Assembly (NCBI RefSeq): GCF_004330295.1
Contig: NZ_SJOJ01000005.1
Coordinates: forward strand, 62,001 to 126,000
Length of the DNA: 64,000 nt
Direction: 5' to 3'
From: Rahnella victoriana
Lineage (GTDB): Bacteria; Pseudomonadota; Gammaproteobacteria; Enterobacterales; Enterobacteriaceae
The stretch's first letter is position 1, and each line of letters opens with the position of its first letter. Of the stretch, positions 37,458-45,677 are shown in pieces. The notes under the pieces were generated by a model. It was not told where the DNA came from and did no database searches. It saw only the letters and a program-made list of their open reading frames with translations. The translations under genes and the position numbers were made by a program.

Positions 37458-37508
37458 AAATGCTACAGAACTCTCATTTGTTGAAACAAATGCAATTCTG
37501 TAGCATTT
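37458..37508. repeat. 51-base two-part perfect hairpin
   Basis: Outer arms AAATGCTACAGAA/TTCTGTAGCATTT (13 bp, 37458-37470 and 37496-37508) enclose an inner stem CATTTGTT/AACAAATG (37475-37492) separated by small bulges. There is no T tract. It could be a small mobile or REP-like element, an operator or part of a small RNA that ends at the terminator 50 bases on. Confidence 0.6.
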
Positions 37509-37556
37509 TAGGTACTACACACGTTTAAATTTCCCTGGTGTTGGCTAATGTTGCCG

Positions 37557-37584
37557 CCTGACTCTGCTGGTCAGGTTTTTTTTT
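37557..37584 (+). terminator. Rho-independent terminator upstream of luxR
   Basis: Stem CCTGAC/GTCAGG (37557-37575) with a seven-base loop, followed by nine T residues. It closes either the flavin-reductase transcript or a short independent RNA containing the hairpin at 37458. Confidence 0.85.
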
Positions 37585-37635
37585 GCTAATTAATTGTTAT
37601 GCGGTGATTATACGGGTGGAGGCGCATCCGGATAG

Positions 37636-37674
37636 TTGTACTAAGGTGTAATGGGATACTGTACTTTATGACAG
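37636..37674. promoter_or_regulatory. Two candidate lux boxes upstream of luxR
   Basis: TTGTACTAAGGTGTAA (37636-37651) and CTGTACTTTATGACAG (37659-37674) both carry the TGTACT core and imperfect dyad symmetry of EsaR-type boxes. They lie 53-91 bases upstream of the luxR start, where they could mediate autoregulation. Motif match is by eye. Confidence 0.5.
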
Positions 37675-37726
37675 AAACTCCACGAAAATCAAAAGGGAAC
37701 GGGCTTTAGCCAGGGGGGAGACAGTT

Positions 37727-38482
37727 ATGCATTCTCGTGTAAGAAATGATCAGAAAATAATAGAAACGTTGCGCGACTATATCGAGCGGAAATTAGTTTC
37801 GTACGGGCCTTTAAAATACACCTATATGGTCATCAATAAAAAAAATCCTACTAATATTTTTGTGGTGACCAGCTATCCGGATGAATGGGTCAATATTTAT
37901 ACCACGCATAACTATCACCATATTGATCCTGTGGTTCTCACTGCCTTCAAGCGTGTTTCCCCCTTCGCCTGGGATGAAAACCTGACAGTACTTTCTGACC
38001 TCAAATCGTCGAAGATTTTTTCATTGTCGAAGAAGTTCAGCATCGCCAATGGCTACACGTTCGTGCTTCATGACCATATGAATAACCTCGGCATGTTGTC
38101 TCTGATTATGGAATCCGGTCAGGAAAAAGGTCCGGAAAGTAAAGTGGCTCAGGACATGGATAAATTGCAGTGTCTGCTGATTAAAACCCATGAAAAAATG
38201 CTGATGCTTAACCAGAGCGCGGCGACGGCCTCGGCAAATACCACGATGAATACCAGCAAACCCATTTTCTCCGCGCGGGAAAATGAAGTATTGCATTGGG
38301 CAAGTATGGGCAAAACCTATGACGAAATTGCGCAGATTGCCAATATCACCACCCGCACAGTGAAATATCACATGGGGAATGTCGTCAGGAAACTGGGCGT
38401 GATTAACGCCAAGCAGGCCATCCGGCTTGGCGTTGAACTTGAGCTGATTAAGCCTGTACTGGTGTCACCTGCAAAGACATAG
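37727..38482 (+). CDS. LuxR-type acyl-homoserine-lactone receptor, EsaR-like
   Basis: 251 residues. The autoinducer-binding domain has all the expected pocket residues in register with TraR shifted by three: Trp54, Tyr58, Asp67, Pro68 and Trp82. The C-terminal GerE HTH (SARENEVLHWASMGKTYDEIAQIANITTRTVKYHMGNVVRKLGVINAKQAIRLG) is intact. GGGGAG seven bases before ATG. Its 3' end overlaps the convergent synthase gene by 35 bases, the arrangement of esaI/esaR-type pairs, whose receptors bind DNA without ligand and are released by it. Whether that holds here is inference. Confidence 0.93.
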   Translation: MHSRVRNDQKIIETLRDYIERKLVSYGPLKYTYMVINKKNPTNIFVVTSYPDEWVNIYTTHNYHHIDPVVLTAFKRVSPFAWDENLTVLSDLKSSKIFSLSKKFSIANGYTFVLHDHMNNLGMLSLIMESGQEKGPESKVAQDMDKLQCLLIKTHEKMLMLNQSAATASANTTMNTSKPIFSARENEVLHWASMGKTYDEIAQIANITTRTVKYHMGNVVRKLGVINAKQAIRLGVELELIKPVLVSPAKT

Positions 38483-39098
38483 GCCACTCGCACAGGGCGG
38501 CGATATCTGACTCAGACTGCTCACTGATCCGCTTCGCCAGCAGATGCTGGTTGTGGCGGTCAATTGGCAGACGCAGAAGATAAATCGGTTCATTTTCAGC
38601 GACAAAGCCTTCTTTCACCACCTCGACTTCCCAGCCTGAGCGTTTGGCAATCGTCAGCATCGCCCGGCTGACGATGGTGTAAATCCCCGTATGGCCGTGA
38701 TGACGCGCATAGTTGATCATCGACAAAAACAGCACATAACTGATGGGATAACGGCTGCCCAGCAGGTCTTTCGCCCGGTTCTTATCGACAAAAAAACGGC
38801 TCGATTCGATATAATCACCCTCAGGTAATGTCACGTCGCCAAATAAGGCGTGGAACGTGTGGGTGATCATATTAGGCAGCCGCAAATCAATAAAACGGAC
38901 ACTGCACACCAGCTGGTTGTCGTAAATTCCCAGCATGTAGCGCGTATCCGAATTATCGTATTCGTCGAACTCCATGCCATTGCTGCAATTAACGGCCCAA
39001 TCCAGACGGTCCTTAAAGGTTTTCTTCCTCAGTTTATACAGGTCTTGCGAACGTCTTTCTGTCAGGTCGTTGTAGCTGACATCAAAAATTTCTAACAT
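38448..39098 (-). CDS. Acyl-homoserine-lactone synthase, EsaI/LuxI-like
   Basis: 216 residues with the LuxI invariant set: Arg24, Phe28, Trp34, Asp45, Asp48, Arg68, Glu98 and Arg101. A Thr at 141 (GIYTIVSRAM) matches the position that in EsaI goes with 3-oxo-acyl substrates, so a 3-oxo-C6-type signal is a fair guess. It makes the signal for the convergent LuxR. ATG preceded by AGGA. The tail-to-tail overlap with luxR could allow antisense interference between the two mRNAs. Confidence 0.95.
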   Translation of the reverse strand: MLEIFDVSYNDLTERRSQDLYKLRKKTFKDRLDWAVNCSNGMEFDEYDNSDTRYMLGIYDNQLVCSVRFIDLRLPNMITHTFHALFGDVTLPEGDYIESSRFFVDKNRAKDLLGSRYPISYVLFLSMINYARHHGHTGIYTIVSRAMLTIAKRSGWEVEVVKEGFVAENEPIYLLRLPIDRHNQHLLAKRISEQSESDIAALCEWPMSLQVTPVQA

Positions 39099-39209
39099 TT
39101 TTTTTCCTGATATTGAATACGGTCGAAGAGGAGGTTATTTGCATCTGCCCTGATTATTGCAATAAATAATCGGCAAATAAATCACAGACTGTAGGGGAAT
39201 TGTGATTAG

Positions 39210-39248
39210 CAGGAAGAAAAACAAAAGCCATGCGCTGGCGCATGGCTT
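39210..39248 (-). terminator. Rho-independent terminator of mtr
   Basis: 10-bp stem AAGCCATGCG/CGCATGGCTT with a four-base loop (39225-39248). On the minus strand it is followed by TTGTTTTTCTTCC, 22 bases after the mtr stop. Confidence 0.88.
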
Positions 39249-39270
39249 GATCTGGAGCAAGCAGGGCGGT

Positions 39271-40515
39271 TTAGCGGTAAACCGGCAGTAAACTGAAAGC
39301 CGACAGGATATGCACCACCGCGTTCAGAATGCCGAACAGCAACACCAGCACGATCATCTTATTGCCGCCCCACACGCGATACTGCGGGCTGCCGAAACGC
39401 TGGCGGGAGGCACGGGCCATCAGCGCAGGCACAATCACTGCCCAGACCGTGGCGGCGAGACCGGCAAAACCAATCGCGTAAATAAAACCATCCGGATAAA
39501 TCACACCGCCAATCACCGGCGGCACAAAGGTTATCAGCGCTGTTTTAAAACGACCGGTACGGCTGTCATCGAACTTAAACAGATCGGCAAGATAGTCGAA
39601 TAATCCCAGGGTCACACCGAGGAACGAGCAGGCGACGGCGAAGTTGGAGAAAATCGTCAGCAGTAAATCCAGACCGGCGCTGTTGAGGATCTGACTCAGC
39701 GACTGCACCAGCACGTCAATATTGCCACCCCGTTCGGCGATACCGATAAATTCCGGGCGCGGAATGTTGCCCATCGTCCCCAGCATCCAGATGATATACA
39801 GCCCCAGCGCCATCAGCGTGCCGGTCAGCAGACATTTTTTAATGATCTGCGGGTTCTTGCCGTAGTACTTCATCAGGCTCGGTACGTTGCCGTGATAGCC
39901 AAACGACGCCAGACAAAACGGCAGCGTCGCCAGCACATAAGGCGCGTAACTCGGGTTCAGCTCCACGCTGTTGAGCAGATTCACCGGTTTGATATGCCAC
40001 AACAGACTGCCGAAGGTCAGGAAGAACGCGATGATTTTGGCACCCAGCACGATAGCGGTCATGCGGCTCACGGCGCGGGTACTCAGCCAGACGATAAACG
40101 CCACGGCCAGCGCGGTCAGCAGGCCGCCGAGGCGCGGGGAGAAACTCACCGACATTTCGCGCAACGTATGCTGGATCACCGAACCGCTGGCCGAAATATA
40201 GGCATACGTCAGGATATACAGCACGAAGGCGATGGTGATGCCGTTCAGCCGGTTCCAGTTTTTGCCCAGCAAATCACCGGTCACCGTATTGAAACTGGAG
40301 CCGACCGGGTAGTTAAGGTTGGCTTCCAGGATCATCAGACCGGAATGAAGCATGCAGAACCAGGTAAAAATCAGCGCGGCGACTGACCAGAAGAACCAGG
40401 CACCCGACATGACCACCGGCAAAGAGAACATCCCGGCACCGATAATGGTGCCTCCGATAATCATTGCGCCGCCCAAAACAGAACGTTGCGGGGCGGTCAC
40501 GGAAAGCGTCGCCAT
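39271..40515 (-). CDS. mtr: Tryptophan-specific transporter Mtr
   Basis: 414 residues, exactly the length of E. coli Mtr and very similar throughout ([96 protein letters not shown]). It is an inner-membrane, high-affinity tryptophan/proton symporter with about eleven helices. ATG 40515 has GGAT nine bases upstream; an upstream in-frame ATG at 40593 is not supported. A trp operator lies 154 bases upstream at 40669, and a terminator follows, so it is a single-gene unit. Confidence 0.96.
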   Translation of the reverse strand: MATLSVTAPQRSVLGGAMIIGGTIIGAGMFSLPVVMSGAWFFWSVAALIFTWFCMLHSGLMILEANLNYPVGSSFNTVTGDLLGKNWNRLNGITIAFVLYILTYAYISASGSVIQHTLREMSVSFSPRLGGLLTALAVAFIVWLSTRAVSRMTAIVLGAKIIAFFLTFGSLLWHIKPVNLLNSVELNPSYAPYVLATLPFCLASFGYHGNVPSLMKYYGKNPQIIKKCLLTGTLMALGLYIIWMLGTMGNIPRPEFIGIAERGGNIDVLVQSLSQILNSAGLDLLLTIFSNFAVACSFLGVTLGLFDYLADLFKFDDSRTGRFKTALITFVPPVIGGVIYPDGFIYAIGFAGLAATVWAVIVPALMARASRQRFGSPQYRVWGGNKMIVLVLLFGILNAVVHILSAFSLLPVYR

Positions 40516-40668
40516 AATGCGTATCCTCGCGTGGCTTTTATCACGATTCGGTAAATGAATTGCTGTAAAAGAAGTGACAGGAAAAACGGCCATCAGATGC
40601 GCGTTTATGCTGCGTCTTTGGCCTTGAGCGCCGCAATATAGTGGATCGCCAGCGGAATGTACACCGTT

Positions 40669-40686
40669 GAACTAGTTTGCTGGTAC
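40669..40686. promoter_or_regulatory. trp operator upstream of mtr
   Basis: GAACTAGTTTGCTGGTAC agrees with the TrpR consensus GTACTAGTTAACTAGTAC at 14 of 18 positions. TrpR is known to repress mtr in E. coli from such a site. No clear -35/-10 pair could be assigned next to it. Confidence 0.75.
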
Positions 40687-40859
40687 AAAAGGGGGCGTTA
40701 ACCACCCACAAAGGGAAATAACGCCGAAAATGTGTACAAAATATTATTATTGTGCAATTTTCAGGTTAAACGGGTAATGAATATTCCCAGCGCAGATCAC
40801 AGATTTCATTAGGGTTTATCCTATTACGCCAAATAAAAAAGCTGTTCGTAAATACAGGG

Positions 40860-40887
40860 TTGACAGCGAGTTTATTACGAGTAAATT
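40860..40887 (+). promoter_or_regulatory. Strong promoter-like sequence opening the mtr-pirin intergenic transcript
   Basis: Perfect -35 TTGACA (40860-40865), 16-base spacer, then TAAATT (40882-40887, four of six matches to the -10). It points away from mtr into a segment that has no long ORF but ends in a good terminator. Confidence 0.6.
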
Positions 40888-40913
40888 AGAACTCAGCACC
40901 AGAGAGAAGTGGA

Positions 40914-40997
40914 ATGAAAATTTTATTTCGCGGTGCATTTAGCAGGTTGATAAACTTGCAAGTAATGAGATGCGATAAAGGCCACGAAGTATTTTAG
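40914..40997 (+). CDS. 27-residue ORF at the 5' end of the candidate transcript
   Basis: ATG with a plausible ribosome site (AGAGAAG) opens 27 codons ending in TAG. The peptide starts MKILFRGAFSRL and ends in KGHEVF; it is basic, without a membrane stretch or Trp. Its place about 20 bases downstream of the expected transcription start suits a leader peptide or a small protein. The first AAGGCCACG repeat overlaps its last codons. Confidence 0.35.
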   Translation: MKILFRGAFSRLINLQVMRCDKGHEVF

Positions 40998-41405
40998 TTT
41001 GGGTGATTCAACACCGGGTGGTAATTTCAAACCCGTGAGATGACGCTTTAAGGCCACGCAGTAAAGCTGTGCAATCGCATGATGTGGAACACAACGCGAT
41101 GATGTAACGCCTTGTTAGTCAGAGTAATGTTCGCGATTTGGGTACGTTAAGTCTGAAATCGAGAATATCGCGACGAGAGTAAGGTCACGCATCAAAGAGT
41201 CTATATCGCGAGGGTGATGTACTCATTTATCCCGACTGAAAACCGGCTTAAGTGAAATGAACAGGATACCGATGTTATTCCACGAAATTATAGGAGGATA
41301 GCGTTACCAGACAGCAAAATATATCCTGTGAAACGATGTACATCTTTAAAAGCAGTAATATGTAATTAAGTTGATGAATGTTAAATATTAATTTGATAGT
41401 ACCTT

Positions 41406-41436
41406 AAAAGCCCCGGTTTAACGACTGGGGCTTTTT
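41406..41436. terminator. Bidirectional terminator between candidate transcript and pirin gene
   Basis: Stem AAAAGCCCC/GGGGCTTTT (41406-41435) with T5 on the + side and T4 on the - side. It would end the + strand transcript and the convergent pirin mRNA. Confidence 0.85.
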
Positions 41437-41472
41437 CATTATTAAGATGCCATTCTTTATGACAGCAGGTTA

Positions 41473-42207
41473 TTACTTACCGCTGATGGTGCCTTCCAGA
41501 ATCGCTTCTGCACCCAGACAAACCAGGAAACACACCAGTGTGGTCTCTTTCTTCGCCGTGGCGGCAGACAACGTACTTTCCTCATCACTGATCGCATCGC
41601 CTTTCGACAGGCTGACATCTGCGATATTGATTTCACCGTCCATCACATACAGCCATTGCGCAAAACCGGGATGCGCGGGGATTTCCGTGGTGCTGTCAGC
41701 GTCCAAGCGGATGTCGTACACATACACCGCCTGACGGATTTCCAGCGGTGATTCAATGCCTTCCGGCGCGGCCAGCAGCGTCCACGCGTTTTGTTTCACC
41801 CCGTCCGGTCGATCCATAAACTGCACGCGACCTTCAAGATTTGCCTTACGCGGGCGGATAAAAATCTGCAACATTTCGGCCGGTACCAGCGGCGTGGATT
41901 CTTCATGCCAGAAGCTTTCACCGGCATTCATCATCATCAGCTTTTTCGGCGAGAGCGGCACACGGTGACCCGCCGAATCCTCGTGCACCATCGATCCGCG
42001 CCACATATAGCTGAGGATCTCGTCATTGTTATGCTCATGCATCTTCACCAGCGTACCCGGTTCCAGATTGGCATGATCAATCACACTCAGCGGCCCGAAA
42101 GCATCATCGCCATTTTCAGGCAGGATTTGCCCGGGGCGAATACGGCGGATACGAAACGGGCCATATTCGAATGTGGTTTTAGGCTCAGCACGTAAAACGT
42201 TAAACAT
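41473..42207 (-). CDS. Pirin-family cupin protein
   Basis: 244 residues. The N-terminal cupin carries the pirin metal motif: the HANLEPGTLVKMHEHNNDEILSYMWRG segment and the later Glu in ESFWHEES (His, His, His, Glu as metal ligands). Family members bind iron and some are quercetinases or regulators; the role here is unknown. ATG 42207 has GGAGAT upstream; the ORF extends to 42261 but that start lacks support. It follows the ABC-F gene by 70 bases on the same strand and may be co-transcribed. Confidence 0.9.
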   Translation of the reverse strand: MFNVLRAEPKTTFEYGPFRIRRIRPGQILPENGDDAFGPLSVIDHANLEPGTLVKMHEHNNDEILSYMWRGSMVHEDSAGHRVPLSPKKLMMMNAGESFWHEESTPLVPAEMLQIFIRPRKANLEGRVQFMDRPDGVKQNAWTLLAAPEGIESPLEIRQAVYVYDIRLDADSTTEIPAHPGFAQWLYVMDGEINIADVSLSKGDAISDEESTLSAATAKKETTLVCFLVCLGAEAILEGTISGK

Positions 42208-42277
42208 AATATCTCCGGCAGGGACAGGAATGCATTGCGTCAGTAAAAATTCGGATACCATTTCTTAACATATGTCT

Positions 42278-44011
42278 TCAGACCAGATCCAGCAACGCAT
42301 TCAGTTGCGCAATCTTTTGCAACCATTGCTGCTGAAGTTCGGGCTTCTGATGTTTCGTTTTCCGCGCCCGGTCTTCTTCCAGCTTGCTTTCCAGATCCAG
42401 CAGCAGGGCGAGCAGCCGTTCCTCCCCGGTTTCCGCCACTTCCGCTGTTTCGGTTGCGGGTGCCGTTACCGTCAGGGAAGGGACGGAAGACGCCCCAGCC
42501 AGCAGGGCATACACCGGTGCCAGCGCGTGCCACTCCTCCAGACGCTGTTGGTCGATCAGCCAGAAGCGGTTGCAGCTTTCTTCGATCAGCGTCCGGTCAT
42601 GCGACACCAGCAACACCGCGCCGCTGAAGGTTTTCAGCGTCTGCGCCAGTTCCTCTTTGCCTTCAAGATCCAGATGGTTGGTCGGCTCATCGAGCAGCAG
42701 CAGGGAATAATTCGCCAGCGTCAGGCCGATAAACAACAACCGCGACCGCTCGCCGCCGCTGAGGGTACTGACTTTTTGCTGATGACGGATAAACGGGAAT
42801 CCGGCACCGATCAGGGCCATTTTCCGCTGTTCTTCCGTCAGCGGTGCAAACGGCGACAGCGCATCCGTCAGCGAATCATCATCCTGTAACTGATGCTGGT
42901 TCTGATCGTAATAGCCGGTCCGCACGCGCGGGTGAAAAATAATGCCTCCGTCATCGGGTTGCGGCTGGCTGTACGCCTGCCATAAAGCCTGTAAAAGCGA
43001 CGATTTCCCGCAGCCGTTACGCCCGACCAGCGCGATGCGATCGCCGCTTTTCACCCGCAGGTTATCCAGGGAAAACAGCACATGGGCCTCTGCCGCCGGG
43101 CGTACCTGCAAACCGGAAAGTGCCAGCACACGGTCCGCCGCCAGCGCCTCGCCGTTCAGCCGCAGGGTCCACTGATTTCCCGCCGTGACCTCCGTCTGGT
43201 CGTCTTTCATCCGGCCGACCTGTTTTTCCATTTGTTTGGCCTTGCGCGCCAGCCCTTCGTTATCGTAAACGCTGCCCCACACGGCCAGCCGTTTTGCGCT
43301 TCGCGTGACGCGGTCAATTTCCTTTTGCTCGGACTTACGGCGCAGGGCGTCGGCGATATCTTTCTCATCCAGCGCCTGTCGCGCCTGCGTGCATGGCAAA
43401 CGGATAAATTGCAGCGTTTTATCGCGCAGGATCCAGGTGCTGTTGGTCACGCTGTCGAGCAAACGGCGGTCATGGGAAACCAGCACAAAGCTGCCATTCC
43501 AGTTTTTCAGAAACTGTTCCAGCCATAACAGAGTGGGCAGATCCAGATGGTTACTGGGTTCATCAAGCAGCAACACATCCGGCTGGCGGATCAGCGCGCG
43601 TGCCAGCAGCAGACGGGTATGCTGTCCGCCGCTGAGGGTTCCGGCCGTCAGTTTCAGGGCCTGTTCATCAAACCCGAGGCTGGAAAGCAGCACCTGCGCC
43701 TGCCAGGCTTCCGGCTGATGCAGGCTGTCGGGCAGAAGGCTGAACACCGCGTCCAGCAGGCTGTGGTCATTGAGTTCAGCGGGCAGATGTTGCTCGACAC
43801 GCGCCATCAGGCAGTGATTCGCGAGCGTGACGGTGCCGGCGGTGGCCGCCAGTTCACCGCTGAGGATTTTCAGCAGGGTACTTTTACCGCAGCCGTTATG
43901 GCCGATCAGGCCGATGCGGTCGCCTTTTTTCAGGCCGAAGGAAATCTCAGCCAGCAAAGGGCCGAAGGCATTATCGAAAGATAAGGATTGTGCAGATAAC
44001 AATGTCGTCAT
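42278..44011 (-). CDS. ABC-F family ribosome-associated ATPase (possible antibiotic-resistance factor)
   Basis: 577 residues with two ABC domains and no membrane helix. Domain 1: GHNGCGKST, LSGGQHTRLLLARAL, LLLDEPSNHLDL; domain 2: GRNGCGKSS, LSGGERSRLLF, LLLDEPTNHLDL. A linker of about 80 residues lies between, and a Pro/Thr/Glu-rich, then helical, tail closes the protein. ABC-F proteins bind the ribosomal E site and modulate the peptidyl transferase centre; some (ARE type) confer resistance to ribosome-targeting drugs. It differs from the four housekeeping members EttA, Uup, YheS and YbiT in length and sequence as I recall them. An upstream leader peptide suggests drug-induced expression. 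Confidence 0.88.
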   Translation of the reverse strand: MTTLLSAQSLSFDNAFGPLLAEISFGLKKGDRIGLIGHNGCGKSTLLKILSGELAATAGTVTLANHCLMARVEQHLPAELNDHSLLDAVFSLLPDSLHQPEAWQAQVLLSSLGFDEQALKLTAGTLSGGQHTRLLLARALIRQPDVLLLDEPSNHLDLPTLLWLEQFLKNWNGSFVLVSHDRRLLDSVTNSTWILRDKTLQFIRLPCTQARQALDEKDIADALRRKSEQKEIDRVTRSAKRLAVWGSVYDNEGLARKAKQMEKQVGRMKDDQTEVTAGNQWTLRLNGEALAADRVLALSGLQVRPAAEAHVLFSLDNLRVKSGDRIALVGRNGCGKSSLLQALWQAYSQPQPDDGGIIFHPRVRTGYYDQNQHQLQDDDSLTDALSPFAPLTEEQRKMALIGAGFPFIRHQQKVSTLSGGERSRLLFIGLTLANYSLLLLDEPTNHLDLEGKEELAQTLKTFSGAVLLVSHDRTLIEESCNRFWLIDQQRLEEWHALAPVYALLAGASSVPSLTVTAPATETAEVAETGEERLLALLLDLESKLEEDRARKTKHQKPELQQQWLQKIAQLNALLDLV

Positions 44012-44121
44012 GATGCTTACTCAGGTTTAAGGCATAGCAATGCCCATCGTCAAAATAGCCGACGATAACCGGTAAGCCGGAGGGAAGTTCTCAGGATGTC
44101 AGTTAGCTTCGCTCAGGCAGG
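44012..44121 (-). promoter_or_regulatory. Candidate attenuator between leader peptide and ABC-F gene
   Basis: On the minus strand, CCTGAG occurs three times downstream of the leader ORF's CTCAGGTG: at 44112-44117, near 44093, and as ACCTGAG at 44020-44026, eight bases before the ABC-F ATG, where it overlaps the ribosome site. The leader copy could pair with each in turn. Two smaller stems also form: ATCGTC/GACGAT and GGCAT/ATGCC (the latter just upstream of the ribosome site). This is the layout of translation attenuators. Confidence 0.55.
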
Positions 44122-44205
44122 TTATCGCGGCACGGAGCCGGAAACACCTGAGCAGTGACGATCGCTAAGGACGAGTGAAATTAAAAAAACTTCACGGGTC
44201 AGCAT
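44122..44205 (-). CDS. Leader peptide of the ABC-F gene (27 residues)
   Basis: ATG (44205) has a perfect ribosome site GGAGGA five bases upstream and opens 27 codons, starting MLTREVFLISLVLSDRHC and ending in VPR before TAA. A -10-like TATAAT lies at 44248-44253 on the minus strand, giving a transcript start about 35 bases upstream of the ATG. Codons 18-21 contain the CTCAGGTG that can pair with sequence at the ABC-F ribosome site. A ribosome stalled in this ORF, for instance by an antibiotic, would change the pairing. No database comparison was made. Confidence 0.6.
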   Translation of the reverse strand: MLTREVFLISLVLSDRHCSGVSGSVPR

Positions 44206-44300
44206 GGCAATCCTCCTTATATATAACGTTGGTGAATGAATGAGCTGATTATATTGGGGATTTTCGATTTGTTCCAGTGCCGAAAATCCCCGCAACATTA

Positions 44301-45539
44301 TCAGGATGCGGCGATGTCATTTTCCAGTTTCTGCCGTTTACGCAGACCGGGGAACCAGGTCATCCATAATCCCACCACGATCAGCGTGCCGACACCGCCG
44401 ATGGCCGCAGCAGGCACTGCGCCAACCCAGGCTGCCAGCAGGCCGGATTCAAATTCGCCGAGCTGGTTCGAGGTATTGATGAAGATGGAATTCACGGCGC
44501 TGACGCGGCCGCGCATGTCGTCCGGCGTATCGAGTTGCACCAGCGCGCCACGGATCACCATGCTGATCATGTCGAAACCGCCGAGGGCAAATAACGCCAG
44601 CATGGATAACCACAGCGAGGTGGAAAAGGCGAATACCAGCGTGGCGGCACCAAACCCGGCGACAGCGGCGAACATGATTTTCCCGACATTCCGGTTGAGT
44701 GCCCGATGGCTGAGCCAGAACCCGACAATCAGGCCGCCGACCGCCGGTGCGCCGCGCAATAAGCCCAGTCCCCACGGACCGGTGTGCAGAATATCATGGG
44801 CAAAAATTGGCAGCAGCGCGGTAGCCCCGCCGAGCAGGACCGCGAACAGATCGAGGGAAATAACGCCCAGCACGTCCGGCCGGGCGCGGATAAAACCAAT
44901 ACCGGCGAACAATGTTTTGAAAGTGGCGGGTACGCGGCGTGGCGGCGTCTGTTCATAACGTAAACGGCTGACCATCACGATCGACAGCAGGTACAGACAG
45001 GCGCATACCGCGTAAGCCACTCCCGCGCCCGCGACATACAGAAAACCGCCGAGCGCCGGACCGACCATGGCCGCCGCCTGTCCGGAGACACTGTTGGCGG
45101 CCATCGCGCGTGCCAGTAAATTCGGCGGCACCAGCGCGGGCAACATGGACTGCAACGACGGCGCTTCCATCGCTTTAGCGGTTGAAATCACAAAGATCAG
45201 GCCGAGCACAATCACTTCATTAACGTGATGCGTCAGCGTCAGATAAGCCAGTGCGGCAATCGCCACCCATTCAGCGATTTGCCCGAGCAGTACCACGCGG
45301 CGGCGGTCAAACTGATCGGCCACGTGTCCGGCGACTAATGCCAGCAACACGGAAGGTAAAAACTGCACCAGCCCGATAAGCCCGAGATCAAACGCGCGGC
45401 CTGTTATCGAATAAATCTGCCAGCTCACCACAATGGAAAGCATCTGGAAACCAAAACTGGATGCGGCGCGGGCGATCCAGAAAGCGACAAACGAGCGGTG
45501 CTGTAACAGTGAATCCGGACCGACGGCAGGAGCAGACAT
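44301..45539 (-). CDS. MFS transporter, EntS-like exporter
   Basis: 412 residues, about twelve helices, of the EntS/MFS_3 type: FWIARAASSFGFQMLSIVVSWQIYSITG at the start, GHVADQFDRRRVVLLGQ after helix 2, and LDTPDDMRGRVSAVNSIFINTSNQLGEFESG in the second half. These export siderophores, macrolides or other small compounds. The ATG at 45539 has AGGGA upstream; the in-frame extension to 45629 is not supported. It is upstream of the ABC-F leader on the same strand, so both may contribute to drug tolerance; the substrate is unknown. Confidence 0.9.
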   Translation of the reverse strand: MSAPAVGPDSLLQHRSFVAFWIARAASSFGFQMLSIVVSWQIYSITGRAFDLGLIGLVQFLPSVLLALVAGHVADQFDRRRVVLLGQIAEWVAIAALAYLTLTHHVNEVIVLGLIFVISTAKAMEAPSLQSMLPALVPPNLLARAMAANSVSGQAAAMVGPALGGFLYVAGAGVAYAVCACLYLLSIVMVSRLRYEQTPPRRVPATFKTLFAGIGFIRARPDVLGVISLDLFAVLLGGATALLPIFAHDILHTGPWGLGLLRGAPAVGGLIVGFWLSHRALNRNVGKIMFAAVAGFGAATLVFAFSTSLWLSMLALFALGGFDMISMVIRGALVQLDTPDDMRGRVSAVNSIFINTSNQLGEFESGLLAAWVGAVPAAAIGGVGTLIVVGLWMTWFPGLRKRQKLENDIAAS

Positions 45540-45677
45540 GACAAATCCCTGAAAAATGAAAGATGCCGTGTCTGCGGTCAGTGACGACTCGTTAGCGCGG
45601 CAATTATTGTGTATACAAATAATTAACAAACAATCTGAGTCGTCTTTTTATCATAAAAAGTTCAGCAAATCTTCATC

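Larger units (their letters stand above)
40893..41436 (+). ncRNA. Candidate structured transcript of about 545 nt
   Basis: Between the promoter-like sequence at 40860 and the terminator at 41406 there is no ORF longer than 27 codons on this strand, yet the segment is ordered. AAGGCCACGAAGTA recurs at 40978, 41050 (one change) and more loosely at 41181; TATCGCGA occurs at 41166-41173 and 41204-41211; several short stems such as CGGGT/ACCCG are present. A small ORF opens near its 5' end. I recognise no known RNA family. The assignment is from layout only; it might also be a decayed region. Confidence 0.45.

Noticed and set aside
40914..40997. Considered as a TnaC-like tryptophan-sensing leader because of the trp operator nearby
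   Set aside because: The peptide has no Trp, the reading direction is away from mtr, and no tryptophanase gene follows.
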